Counted from the first letter of the stretch, positions 44,568 through 56,652 are shown. The stretch is 64,000 nucleotides of DNA from Salvia splendens (GCF_004379255.2 NC_056046.1:7812001-7876000); one strand, 5' to 3'. Notes: generated by a model not told the origin, from the sequence alone. Made by a program: numbers and translations.

Positions 44568-45122
44568 ATGATTTTGGGGAAAAAAAATAAAAAAAAATCA
44601 AAAAAATTCAGAAAAAACGGGAAAAAAACGGCCATATTTTTGGGATTTGGAAAATATTTTTTTTATTTTTTAGCATTATTTATAATTAAATACCGATTTT
44701 TAAAAAAAAATAATAAAAAAAAGTTTAAACACAACGGCTATGCCGTTGACGAATGGGAGCGCGCCACGTGTGCGTCCGCTGGCACGGACGTGCTCGATAC
44801 ATCGAGCAGCGCCGTGCCAGCGGCGCGGCTGCAGCGGCGGCGGTCCTGCGCCTTGCCAACGGCGCGGACGGCGGTGGCGTCTTTCGCCACCGCTGCGGAT
44901 GCTCTTAGATTGTATATTGGTATATTTTATCTTGCAAACCGAACACCACATAAAAGTATGAATATTCTAATTTTAGAAACTATTTTCTTTCTAATGCGGT
45001 TGGACTCATATCCACTAACAATATTTTATCTTTATATCTCTCTTACTTTACCAATTATACATTAAAACCCGTACTGGACAAAATGTTCATACTTTTTCAA
45101 GAATGGAAGGACCTAAGGAGTA

Positions 45123-47000
45123 TTATTTTGGTCTTTCTATGTAATTTCCAAAAAAAATGTCCTCTTTTATTAATTTTGTTTGTTTTCCAAAACTAGTCCA
45201 CTTTTTTATTGTAAAAATTTTTCACCATATGTTACACTATTTTTACATTAGTCTCATTATCAATTAACACTAATTCAAATAATTTTTTTCTATTTTTTCA
45301 CATATTTTACCAATTTACATCATAATTCTTATTTATCCAAAGTCTCTATTATTAGGTGTCGTATAGATTGTATTATAAATATGCCCATCCGCTCACTATA
45401 GCTAGTGTATCACAATTCATTCCCACCCACCTACGGTATTGTATGGCCCTTTTCTCTATTATGTCGAATACAAAATGGAGTATATTTGTGACATATGTGA
45501 ACATAAGAGAGTTCTTTTTTGCTATTTCTCTCTCAGATTGCACATTATTTTTAATAACATTTGGAGTTTCCAAATATTTTCAGCAAGACCACGTTATTTA
45601 GATCTCTTTAGGTGTTTACATAATTTGTGAAAAATGAAAAAGACCACCACCACTACAAAAGCAATCTAGCCACCACCTTATAAGCATCTCTCCTCACATT
45701 TGCCATATTGCTATTTATTAAGATATTACATGTATTTATGAAACTAACTTTGTGCGCATATACATGGAGAGAGTATATTATATAGATACATATATTGCAA
45801 TAAATAAAATAGTTGCTTGACAAATTTACAGCACTTGACAAATTTAGACCAAATAATATCACATTCCCTTATCGGAATAATATATAATGCTCAGTCGTTA
45901 TGGATCAAACATGACGTGCCAATTGAGATAATATGCCATCAATATTTAATTGGGTAAAGCTCCCAATAATGGATGAAGAAATTGACTCAATCCTATGGTC
46001 CCTTGTCACACACATTTAATATCACTGGTTTATTTTAATATGATAGCAATAAGTCCAAAAGTGGGGAAATTAGGCCAATAGATAGCCACAAACCTACATT
46101 TTATATACATATTTTTGTTCCTATTAAATAAAATAATTATGATAATCCAAATCAATTAGATCAACTGAGCTCCCTCTCATGGTGACACTTTTATCGTTGA
46201 TTATAAATTAATATTGTTTTAAATAAGAATTTTGTTTCTTATAAGTTTGGGTATATATATTCGAATGATTTGCTATTTCAAAACCTTGAAAATTTATGAA
46301 ATGTGGATGCGTTGAGTTCTTGCTTTTCTAATAAACAAGCTATATACCACAAAACTTTACAATCACTCTTTCTTCATGATTGTTTATTGAAGTGTAGTTT
46401 TCTTTTTACTATAAATTTATAGTAAATTTAAGATAATAATAAACATATATTCTACATTTATATGTGAGCAACTATAATTGGTCCTCATTTCTAACATAAG
46501 AAAATATAGGTTTCCACTATCCTCATCCTTGTTATATTATCATATACTCTTTTAGATATGATTGGGAGTCGCAATTTGAGGTCACACCTCAAATTATACA
46601 ACCTTGGATTAAGTAATGTGTAGTAAATGACAATTTCACCCTTGAGATATAGAAAGGATATTCTCCATTACACAATCATTTATTTCATTTTTTGATAAAA
46701 TATAGTGTAAACGATATATCAGACGTAAAAGCTAATGTATATTTCGTAATTGCACTGAGATAATTATAATAATATATAGGGTGAGATTGTGAAAACGTTA
46801 TTAAGAGGATAGCTAAATTCCTGAATTTGTTAGATTTGGATAAATTCTATCTCCCAAAATCTTGGATTATAGTCAGATACACCCAAATTTCTTTATCTTC
46901 TTCTACACATGATGAAATTCACCATTTTGCATGTAAACAGTATAATTTTCACGCAGTAAAACGTGTGAGTGTGAGCAGAAGCCACAGAATAAAACAGGGT
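45123..47000. other. intergenic
   Basis: AT-rich DNA with no supported ORF between the nested insertions and the leader of the RCC1-repeat gene. No tRNA or other RNA gene recognised. Confidence 0.5.
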
Positions 47001-48292
47001 TGACACCTCATATCTTTCTGTTCCCTTCAATTTCAATACATTCCATCCGATTTATAGAGAAAATAAAGGCCTTCTATATAACCTCACACACAGTCACACA
47101 CATACTATCTCTTTCCGAACAAAAACTTCTCCTTTTCTCTCTCTTCCCCTTCTCAAAGAAGAGGACGAATTCTACACAAATATCCCATCATCAAGGTCAA
47201 ATTTTTAATCATCTGCGAGGCTAAAAATTCAACCGCAAGTAATCACCTGAAAATTCCCTTTTGATCATCGTGAAACCCAAATTCAAGGCTGTTGCTTTGT
47301 GATCGGAATTTTTTATGTGTTTTCCATACGTGGGTTTTTGGGGAAATCTTGTGCGCCTATTGCATGTGAAAAGCTTTTGCTTTTCTGGGTTTTTTACCCC
47401 TTTTGTCTCTTGATCTGTTTTTGTGTAACAATGTGCAGAATCGAGACTGCCCCATGTTGGTTTTTGTGATAAAATCCCACTTGATATTCAGTTTGTAAAG
47501 GGAATTTAACTTTTTTGGGCGATCGGATGTTGAAAGACTGGTTTTTTTGAGGTTAATTTGTTTTGTTGGATTGCGATGATCATTTTTCTAGAATCATGAT
47601 CATCAGCCAAATCATTTATGGGATTTTTAGATTATCCCTCTTTTTGTGAGAATTCCTTTGTATTTTTGGGTGCTTTTGGTGTGTTGGGATATTCTGTGGT
47701 GGTTTTGGGAATGCTTCATTCAACAGTATTCTTAATTTTTAGTATACGTACAATCTACGCTTACACCTTTCTTTTTCTTGTGGAGAAGATAGTTGCTTGT
47801 TAGAATGTGTTTGCTTGTCGGATATCATTTGATTAGATGCTTTAATTTGGGTTATTACCTTTTCTCATTGGATCACATATTGTTTTTTTGTTGATTCTGG
47901 TTTGATCATTGATGTGTGCTTGTGTTTCTCACTTTAGCTCTCTGTGATTGGTAGTTGTGACTTTTGGTGTTGTTTTCTTCATCTTTAGCATCTCTTTTGA
48001 CTTTTCATTCTTTGCATATATTTGATTCTTGATTGTGTATTCATAGCTGTGTTTTGTAATGCAGGGTTGATTTTAATAACAGTGAACAAGTAGCTAGAAA
48101 GGTATTGATTATTGTATCTCCTACATTTTACATTTGTGATCTTTGAGTAGTTCGATTATCCGTTCTTGCCTAGTTAGAGCGGTAGAAAAAATCGAAAAAA
48201 AAGCTTACATTTTGTTGTGAATTTGTTATATTTCAGTAGTTAGACTATCCATTCTTGCCTAGTTAGGGCACTGCAGCGATATAGCGGTGCCC
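47001..48292 (+). other. probable 5' leader with introns of the RCC1-repeat gene
   Basis: A pyrimidine-rich leader around 47000-47240 ends at a candidate donor (CCGCAAGTAATCACC). Candidate acceptors TTTGTAATGCAG (about 48063) and GGGCACTGCAG (about 48274), with a donor GCTAGAAAGGTATTG (about 48100), would make two untranslated introns before the ATG at 48293. Inferred from splice-like signals only. Confidence 0.4.
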
Positions 48293-50448
48293 ATGGATGC
48301 CACGGCTAGTGGAGCATCGAGCGTTCAGTACCACAATATCACCGAGCAGGCAATCGCGCCCCTTGCTCCGCCTCCCCATGTTGCACACCAGAGGCAGCAA
48401 CGGCATTGCTTTGGGAATGAAACCCCCGGGGAGTTCCCGTTGTCTGCTAACCCCTCCATCGTCCTGCATTTCCTCTCCGCCTGCAATTTAGACCCGCAAG
48501 ATCTTGCCAAACTCGAGGCAAGTGTGTTTTACTTGCCATTTCCCAAAGTTGGATTCTTGATTGACATTAGAGTTGATGATACCGCTGATTGAATTCATAA
48601 TGCTTGTTGCAGGCGACTTGTTCGTTTTTTAGGCAGCCTGCGCACTTCACCCCTGACCACGAACTCTCGTTGGCTGAGCTTGCAGCTCTTGATATGTGCC
48701 AGAAGAGGGCCATATTCAAGCCAATGACAATAGAGCAGCAGCAATGCTTGAAGCAGAGTTGTGGTGGCTCGTGGAAGCTTGTCTTGAGATACTTGCTGGC
48801 CGGGGAAGCATGTACGAGGAGGGAGAAGTCGCAGGCAATAGCCGGCCCTGGCCACAGCCTCGCTGTGACCTCTAAAGGAGCCGTGTATTCATTTGGTTCC
48901 AACAGCTCCGGCCAGCTTGGGCATGGAACCACTGCTGAGGAGACGCGCCCTTCCCTAATTAGGTCGGATATCCTCTCTAAACCCGAGGAGAACCCTCGAT
49001 GTTGCAAAAGGGTGAAGTTGATAATGCATACTTGTTTTGATGCAGATCTCTGCAAGGAATCCGCATTATTCATGCTGCGGCTGGGGCTGGACGAACAATG
49101 CTGATTAGTGATGCAGGACGCGTCTATGCCTTTGGGAAAGATTCTTTTGGTGAAGCCGAATACGGGGCTCAAGGAAATAAGTTAGTGACTACACCTCACC
49201 TAGTCGAATCTTTGAAAGATATCTTTGTTGTCCAAGCTGCTATTGGGAACTTCTTCACCGCAGTGTTGTCTAGAGAAGGCAGGATTTACACCTTTTCATG
49301 GGGAGACGAGAGCAAACTCGGCCATCAAATGGAACCTAATGATCTTGAGCCTCGCCCGTTGTTGGGAGATCTCGAAAATATACCTGTGGTTCAAATTGCA
49401 GCTGGCTATTGCTACCTTCTTGCTTTGGCATGTCAACCTAGTGGAATGTGTGTTCCCTACTATCCTTATTTTAACATCAAATTTGTTGAGTTCTTGGCTT
49501 TGTTAGTCTTGATGTTGTTCTTGCGTGTTAGACTTTGTCGTGCTAAAACATGACATGCCCCGTTTGTACGTGATTTTAGGTCGGTATACTCTGTCGGGTG
49601 TGGGCTAGGTGGGAAGCTTGGGCACGGTACTAGAACGGATGAGAAGCAGCCGAGATTAATCCAGCAGTTTGCAGTGTTGAATCTTCAGCCCGTTGTGGTT
49701 GCTGCCGGTGCTTGGCACGCTGCAGTGGTCGGGAAGGATGGAAGGGTATGCACGTGGGGATGGGGGCGGTACGGATGCTTGGGGCACGGGAACGAGGACT
49801 GCGAATCAGTTCCCAAAGTAGTCGAGGCACTGAGCAATGTCAAGGCCGTACACGTTGCAACAGGGGACTACACGACCTTCGTTGTCTCGGACGATGGAGA
49901 TGTCTATTCTTTCGGATGTGGAGAGTCTTCGAGCCTCGGACACAACACCGCTGCTGCTGATGAGCAGGTTTGATCTCGTGCCAATCTGTGTCTCATCTCA
50001 TGTTAGAGACGAGACACCGATTAGGATCTTCTCTCTTTCTTTTTTTTCTTAAAGAGGATCAATAATGGTTCGCCATCTACCCTCGATCTATCGGTTAGAG
50101 GGAAAATGTCTTGAGTTGTTTTTCATCGTCACACATATTAGGATCTTCTGGTCCACAATTGATGTCTCGATTCGTGATCTAACGTGTGTGTTTGCTCGAT
50201 TGCAGGGAAACAGGCACACGAACGTGCTAAGCCCGGAGCTCGTGACCTCGTTGAAGGAGGTGAAGGAGAGGGTTGTGCAGATAAGCCTCACGAACTCGAT
50301 ATACTGGAACGCGCACACATTCGCACTCACGGACTCGGACAAGCTCTACGCGTTTGGGGCGGGTGACAAGGGGCAGCTCGGGGTCGAGCTCGCGGCGAAC
50401 CAAACGGAGAGGGCGAACCCAGACCGGGTCGAGGTGGACCTCAGTTGA
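48293..50448 (+). CDS. RCC1-repeat (beta-propeller) protein, UVR8/RCC1 family
   Basis: Five exons: 48293-48517, 48613-48962, 49046-49447, 49580-49967 and 50206-50448, encoding 535 residues. An N-terminal helical segment (PSIVLHFLSACNLDPQDLAK, then ATCSFFRQPAHFTPDH) resembles an F-box-like start. At least six RCC1 blades follow: AVYSFGSNSSGQLGHG, RVYAFGKDSFGEAEYG, RIYTFSWGDESKLGHQ, SVYSVGCGLGGKLGHG, RVCTWGWGRYGCLGHG and DVYSFGCGESSSLGHN. It ends KLYAFGAGDKGQLGVE. It matches a conserved plant single-copy RCC1-family protein of unknown precise function; it lacks UVR8's known C-terminal C27 motif as far as I can see. Intron 1 has a GC donor. Convergent with CCT5. Confidence 0.92.
48518..48612 (+). 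other. GC-AG intron in the RCC1-repeat gene
   Basis: Only a GC donor keeps the frame: exon 1 ends ...CTCGAG, the intron begins GCAAGTGTG and ends TTGCAG, and exon 2 starts GCGACTTGT, giving KLEATCSF. AG|GCAAGT is the strong consensus seen at plant GC-AG introns. The nearest GT (two bases on) would break the frame. Confidence 0.8.
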
Positions 50449-50456
50449 CTATAATC

Positions 50457-50486
50457 TGCCTTTGCCTTTGCCTTTGCCTTTGCCTT
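50457..50486 (+). repeat. hexanucleotide (TTTGCC)5 microsatellite
   Basis: Five near-perfect TTTGCC units directly after the RCC1-repeat stop codon, in its 3' untranslated region. Confidence 0.85.
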
Positions 50487-52173
50487 ATAATCTTATTATT
50501 AACATTGCATTGTAGATATATGATGGTTTCATGGTTTAATGGTATGTGTAAATAGAAACAGTGATTGTGAATAAGGGTAGAATTTAGGAGCTGCAGAATT
50601 AACCTCCTTTAGAAATTCGTTAGCTCTTTGTCTGAAACCAGTAAATAGTTTTAAGAATGACTCATCAAGATTTCTTTTTTAACTTATTAAGATTGGTGAA
50701 AAAATGCCTTTTTTAACCATTATTAGTCTGTGAGGTTTTTTGTTTGAAGCTTCTATTTTAAATTTTTTGCACTTTTTTGTTCTATCTTTAATGTGTTTTT
50801 GGTTTCTATTGTTTGGAGATTTGTTTTTATTTTGATGTATTGTGCTGTGTATATTATTGTGTAGTGAATGTTAGGGTTGTATTTTTACATTTTTTGTATA
50901 ATTAAATTCATGTTGAAAGGACGATTTTACATTTTTGTAAATTTAAATGCATGCTGAAAGCTGAATGATTTTATTTGGCCTGCAATTTTAAGAGTTGGCC
51001 CCCAGATTAAAATTATTCAGCCTTTTTATATGAGGCAAATTGCCAAATAAATCACATAGAAATGTTGAATTCTGACCCGGTCTACAAAATAAGTTATTTT
51101 TCTTTTCGGTGATTATATGCTAATGTTTGCCACTGGTTTAAAACACGTGGATAAAATAATATTTAAAAAATGACAGGTTTGATGTTTGAAACGCCGTTAT
51201 ATAACTGACTGAGACATAGGTGGTAATTTGCTACAAAAAAAAGGAATAATGAGATAATTACAAAACTCTCATATTTGATGATTTATTATAAATCATATCG
51301 GGAATTGTTTTCCATATATTTTTTTGCCATAGCATCAGCATCAATTAGATTTAGGGCTACAAATAAGTCAATTATGCAAAATAAAAAATCTTAATTTGAA
51401 TAAAAAGATCATGATCAAGATGCATGAAATTTTGACAATAATACCACAATAAATAAGAAATTAATAGTAATGGATCCTTATGTAAACATGCACTGGAAAC
51501 TTCGTCGTTGAAGTTGAGATTTTTTTTATGTTCTAATCTAAAGACACATTTTTTTATTTAAACAATAATGAACTTACTTCTATTTCTTAATTTATTTTGT
51601 TATCTTTTCTAATTTATTCTTTTATTTTTATTTTATTTTACTTTACTATTTATAATTCACTAAATACCACTATCTAAATTCTTATGCCAAATAGAAACGT
51701 CTTAACAAAGGGAGTGTTATATTTGATATCCAGGTGAACTGCATATTTTTGTAAAGTATAACTAACTTCAAACACTTTAAAACTTACCTACAATTTAATA
51801 AAATATTAAACAATAATCCTAGACATATTTCAATTTAGGGTTAAATAACGACGTTGGCTGAATATTACAAAAAATTAAAATGCTCATGTTTTCATTTTTG
51901 TAAAATAACAGCACGAATTATTTCTATGATTCCTGCATTCCTGTAGAATTTGACTGGAGTATATGATTAAATTTGGAAAATTTTGTATATAGACCAAAAA
52001 GTGTAAGAGGGGAAATTAGACGTCACATGAGAAATAAATAAAGCCCATCTCAAAGAGATAAAAGCAAAGTTCCACACAAGTTAAAACGAGGTTGACCAAT
52101 TCCACAACCTAAATATTGTTGCAGCATTTGATAACAGCAAAATTTAAGATTTCAAGCAAATCATGTAGAAAAA
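50487..52173. other. intergenic between convergent genes
   Basis: AT-rich DNA between the ends of the RCC1-repeat gene and CCT5. A diverged Stowaway-like tail (AGGGAGTGTTA near 51712) is the only hint of a repeat. No gene. Confidence 0.5.
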
Positions 52174-55100
52174 TCAATACTCCGAAGGTGAGATAACATC
52201 ATCAATCTTCAATATCATCTTCACAACTTGTGTTGCAAGCAGAATCTGCTGCTGTTTCCCGATCAGAGTCTCAAAAACGTTCTGCTCACGCATGTCGTTT
52301 GTGCCAACGTCGTTGCAGTCGATACCGCAGTAGCTGTTGTTTTCCTGCACATTGAAGATCATGTCCATGTTAGTATTCGTGTTTACCGAAAGCAAGAGAT
52401 GCAAAGGGCGGCCATTATCTGATTCTGATAAAAGGAATGCGCGAGACATGAAGCCGGGTGCGAAAGTACCTTGATTTGCTGGGATTTGACAGCAGATAGA
52501 GTTTCTATAGGTTGGAGGCCGCTGTTTTCGGCCAGTGCCATCGGGATAGCATCTAAGGCATCTGCAAAGGCTCTGATTGCATACTGCAAAATTGGAAGAT
52601 AATTGTTAAGCTAAAATTGTCTTGAAAGTGGAAACTGAAGGTTCAAGAGGGAAGGATGTGGGCTGACCTGCTCGACTCCAGGGTACTTATCAGCTGCTGC
52701 TTCCACAGCAATTGAGCAGGAAATCTCAGCTGAGCCACCACCATATACTATGGAGTTGTTGCGGATGAGATTCCGAGCAACGCACAAGGCATCATGAATA
52801 CTTCGTTTTGTTTCCTCTATCATCATCTTATTACCTAAAGCATTGTCAGGACAGAAGAATCAATCCGCGTCCGTGTTCTAGCATTTGACATGAGCACACA
52901 ACCCAAAGTAAAAACAGAAAATAACAAGAAGTGAATCGACCATGGAAAATCTCAACTGCTTCTGATCGATTTAAAATCATATCAAAATGTAGAACTTGAA
53001 AGAATACCTACCACCACGTATAAATATGGTCACGGCCCTTGAATTCGCACAGTGTTCAATATATATCATCCGATCCTTAGTGGTGCCAAAAGCTTTTTCT
53101 CGAACCAAACCGGCCTGACATGAGTAATCAAAGAGTTAGGTCATATGGTTTCTTAGATGTAAGTATGGCAAAGTACAAGCTTACCTTGCCCAACTTTTCT
53201 GTTGTTAACTCCTGAAATCTGGGAACAATTCTCCCACCTAATAACAAAGTTGAGAAAATGTTTCGCAAGATATGCCAACTAGAGAAAGTAACATAAGTAA
53301 AAAAATATTCATATAATTGCAGGATTGCCAAAAACCTGTGGCTATGGCTATCAGCTCTAACTCCACACCACCAACCCATCGGACAGCAGGCAAATTCCTG
53401 TGCATCAACAGATGGTTTGCCTCATCATCAAAACCCCATTGGCAGATCACCAGAGTGGCCCCAACATCCTGTGACAAATTGATGATTTTAAATTACACCA
53501 ACGTCTCTATTTCTATGGATTTCAAGCATACATACCAAACATAGATTAAACCATGACAAGGATCAACATGATTTACAGTTGCCACAAATTTTGCAAAGAT
53601 TGTAGAACAAACAATGATGACCAAACAATATAACATGCATAAAAAAGTCACCTTGCATTTTTGAACCATATCATCGAAGTACTTCTGCTCTTGTTGACGT
53701 AAAGTTTGAAACTTTTCCACAGTATCAATATCGACCTTATGTTTAGTCTTTGGCTTTGGTGGCTCAAAGGGGCAAGTCAAAATTGCAATATGTGCATCCT
53801 CAATCTGTTTTGGCATTTGGGGATGACTCATATCTTTGTCTACAACAATTCCATATATTAGTTCTGTATCTTCTAGCTTCCCGCCAACTTTCCCTTCTAC
53901 TTTAATCAAGTCAAGATTGACATCCCTCCTCTCTAAATCTGCAACAGCGAGCACGGCTTTGGCTGCAATTTCAGCCAAACTGCGCTTGCACCTATTCACT
54001 CTGCAGAGCATATTTGACAATACAGAAACAAGTCAAAATCAGCAGGCTGAATATTAGTATTGGGAACTTAACAATCCATTAACAATTGAATGTAAAGTCC
54101 ATTAAGCACATTTTCACATGATCAAGACAATAATAACTTAATAATGCTAAGGGCATAAAAAAGACAATGAACAAAATTTCATTCTCAAAAGCAGTAGCAG
54201 AGAGGGAAAGAGACGATTGCTTTAGCAGAACTCATCAAAACAAGTTCTTAAGCTTCCTCACTATGCACAATGAAAAGAACATCGACAACTGTATCTCAGA
54301 TCTGGAACTCCTAAGATATGAACACTCCACTAGAATTCAGAGAGCCCATCAAAAACTGGAAAAACTTGCCATTTTTCAAAATAAGAAAACAGAGAACATG
54401 CAATATACTCAAATAATAGCATGAGTTTCAAAGAAGTGTATATCAGCACTTACATCTTAGAGGATAAAGTAGTCATACAAGTCCGGATCAAAGGCTCCGC
54501 ATCTGCGCTGCTAAATTCAAATTTATGCGCTATACTCTCCAAATGCTCAAAGGCAATCTTCGAAGCCAGCTCATATCCCTCAGCAACCCTAATTGGATGA
54601 ATTCCACGCTCCAACAGCTTCTGAGCTTGTTCTAGAAGCGAACCTGCCATTACAACAACTCCAGTCGTCCCATCTCCTATCTCATAGTCCTGACTCCGTG
54701 ACAACTCAACCATGAGCTTCGCAATCTGGTTGTCAACATCCATCTGCTCCAAAATCGTCGCACCATCATTTGCTGACAACAAAAGCAACAATTTTTTAAA
54801 CAGAGAAAAAATCAAGCTGAAATCTAGCACGGAGCTATTAAAAGCAGAAAACAAGGAATAATTTCTACACGGAATCTCAACAAAATTGAAACTGAAAGCT
54901 ATCACGAAGCGTACATATTAAATCTAAAACCCTAGGAGTTCAGTTAAAAGCACAATAGAAGAAAGGGGGCAAAACAGAGTGAGGGCTTACTTATGGTGAC
55001 CTCGCCGTCGGGGCTCTGGAGCATTTTATCCATGCCTTTGGGGCCTAGGGAGGTGCGGAGGATCCGCGCCACCGCTTTGCCGGCGGAAATGTTGGCCTTC

Positions 55101-55189
55101 TGCGCATCGAGGCCGCGCAATCTGGTTTTCTGCTCCTGCTCCCGTATGATGAAGAAGGGGCGGCCGAATTCGTCGAAGGCCAGCGACAT
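52174..55189 (-). CDS. CCT5: chaperonin CCT/TRiC epsilon subunit
   Basis: Nine exons on the minus strand: 54991-55189, 54454-54772, 53652-54000, 53336-53468, 53185-53237, 53012-53114, 52668-52834, 52470-52583 and 52174-52344. All have GT-AG introns with matching phases. They encode 535 residues, the family length. It is the epsilon subunit of the cytosolic ATP-driven chaperonin that folds actin and tubulin. Signatures: [20 protein letters not shown], the P-loop region [10 protein letters not shown], the catalytic GDGTTG box ([16 protein letters not shown]), [32 protein letters not shown] and [14 protein letters not shown]. No lesions. The leader just upstream of the ATG is a CTT/CTC-rich tract. 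Confidence 0.96.
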
Positions 55190-55227
55190 TGTGCGGGTTC
55201 GGGCGAGCGGATGGGACCTCTATGCGG

Positions 55228-55264
55228 ATGGGGAAGAAGAGGAAGAGGAAGAGGAAGAAGAAGA
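55228..55264 (-). repeat. CTT/CTC-rich tract in the CCT5 leader
   Basis: On the gene strand, an imperfect TTCCTC/TTC run lies about 40 nt upstream of the CCT5 start codon. It is a pyrimidine-rich leader like those of MYB and PSBY in this window. Confidence 0.7.
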
Positions 55265-56643
55265 GTGGAGGGAAGGAGAGTGGTTTGAGAAATTTCTCCA
55301 AGGTTTATGAATAGGTTCTGTGCCCTAGTTTACTTCGATGTGTGAATCAGTGGCATAACTGTAATATAGTGTTTGTTCAACAAGTAGATTTTTTTTATGA
55401 AAATGAGTGATTTATTTGAAAGTTAGTTTGTGAGTGCCTTTGAAAGTACGCTATATTTATTCTAATTAAATTTAGGTAAGATTAATGAATTTTTAAGTAT
55501 GATTAATTAAGCCTCCACTATAAGTTATTAATTACAATAATTTATATGCAAAGAATTTAATCGGTATTTAGATGCGTCACATCACGTGTCGGGTGTGATT
55601 GTCACACCCCAACCCCTCTTTGGAAATATACTTACAATAAACAAATACAAATTTAAATAAAGAAAATCATATATTAATTACATCACCATCCAAATACCAT
55701 AATGACAAAATCCATCATTTATTAGCTTACATACAAATATTCTATATCAGCACACATAACAATAATCATTAATTATCATCAACAGTTTTATATCCATATG
55801 CATATGCCTCTATGTTCAATTTATTATTCTGTGACAAATCAAGCATGGTATCTGCCCGGGTTTTCCATTGTATACGACTCGTAGGTCCCATTGCCTTCGT
55901 ACATATATATATGACCCAAAGGTCCATAGTCATTGTATAATATGACCCGGAGGTCTCATTGTCATTGTATACATATATATGACCCGAAGGTCCATTGTCA
56001 TTGTATATATGACTCGTAAGTCCATTGACATTGTATATATGACCCGTAGGTCCATTGTCATTGTATATATGACCCGTAGGTCCATTGATATCAGACCAAT
56101 GGCAACAATCACATATCCATATCATATTCCAATAAATAATTTCAATTTGCACTAATCGCAAATCTATATCATCTTCCACCATTAATATCAAATAACACAT
56201 AATCATATCAAAGTCATACTATATAATCCAAATATTCACTTTAGTTAGACACTTAGAAAAGCACATAAATATGTAAAATAAAAAAATATAAATTTTCCAT
56301 ATCTAATTATGATGGATAATATAGTCGGACACTAGTAGTACTTCTCGATCTACAATCCTTGATGTATATACTAAACACCCATTAATTTAATATTCCCATT
56401 TACATATTTTCTACTTCAGAAGCTGATTTATAATCAAATACATAATGTATAAATATATGTGTATAATTATGATTAAACTTTTAACTTGTTAAATTTGCAA
56501 TAAAGTCGGCCAAGCCGATATTTTAATGACATTTCTTTTTAAATGAAAAGCATAGACTATGATTCGAAAATATTTATGGGTATTCCAAAATTATGGTGAT
56601 TGATTTAGTTCTCTCATTTCTAGTTGATACATATATAGTGATA
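55265..56643. other. intergenic with a minisatellite
   Basis: No gene. At 55591-55609 GGGTGTGA and TCACACCC form a hairpin; TGTCACACCCCAACCCC (from 55600) looks like the start of an LTR, but no partner was found. A tandem array at 55869-56092 is listed separately. Confidence 0.45.
55869..56092. repeat. tandem repeat array, about seven units of 30-36 bp
   Basis: Units have the core ATATGACCCGTAGGTCCATT followed by GTCATTGTAT, with small length and base changes. The last three units are the most alike. The repeat is free of stops on the minus strand, which produces a spurious ORF; it is not a gene. Confidence 0.88.
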
Positions 56644-56652
56644 TTTATCTAT

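Larger units (their letters stand above)
42864..44904 (-). mobile_element. PIF/Harbinger transposon, transposase-only, apparently intact
   Basis: A 2041-bp element with TTA target-site duplication (42861-42863 and 44905-44907). TIRs are GAGCATCCACAACCGTG and the inverted complement of GAGCATCCGCAGCGGTG. It encodes one uninterrupted DDE transposase on the minus strand, with a TATAAATA box about 100 bp upstream of the start. No Myb-like ORF1 is present and the flanks are too short to hold one. Confidence 0.92.
42709..44947 (+). mobile_element. GGTGTTCGGTTT-family MITE, middle layer of the nest
   Basis: A perfect 19-bp terminal inverted repeat GGTGTTCGGTTTGCAAGAT at 42709-42727 and 44929-44947. 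About 200 bp of own sequence surrounds the Harbinger insertion. A relative is found at 10206-10315. No target-site duplication could be fixed. Confidence 0.85.
42663..45120 (+). mobile_element. Stowaway-type MITE, outer shell of a three-deep nest
   Basis: TIRs are CTCCCTCCCTCCGTCCTTGA and the inverted complement of CTCCTTAGGTCCTTCCATTC, then TTGAAAA and TATGAA on both. TA flanks at 42661-42662 and 45121-45122. Only about 220 bp belongs to this element; the rest is a later insertion (42709-44947). Confidence 0.8.

Noticed and set aside
44568..45065. 165-residue ORF over the Harbinger end
   Set aside because: Composed of TIR and flanking MITE sequence; crosses element boundaries.
42663..45120. 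Large repeated CTCCCTCC-ended region considered as one autonomous mariner element
   Set aside because: The only transposase inside is Harbinger-type with its own TIR and TTA duplication; the outer ends belong to a short Stowaway MITE.
55769..56206. 145-residue minus-strand ORF with repeated MDLRVIYTMT units
   Set aside because: It is a translation of the 30-36 bp tandem array; no start context, no homologous family recognised.
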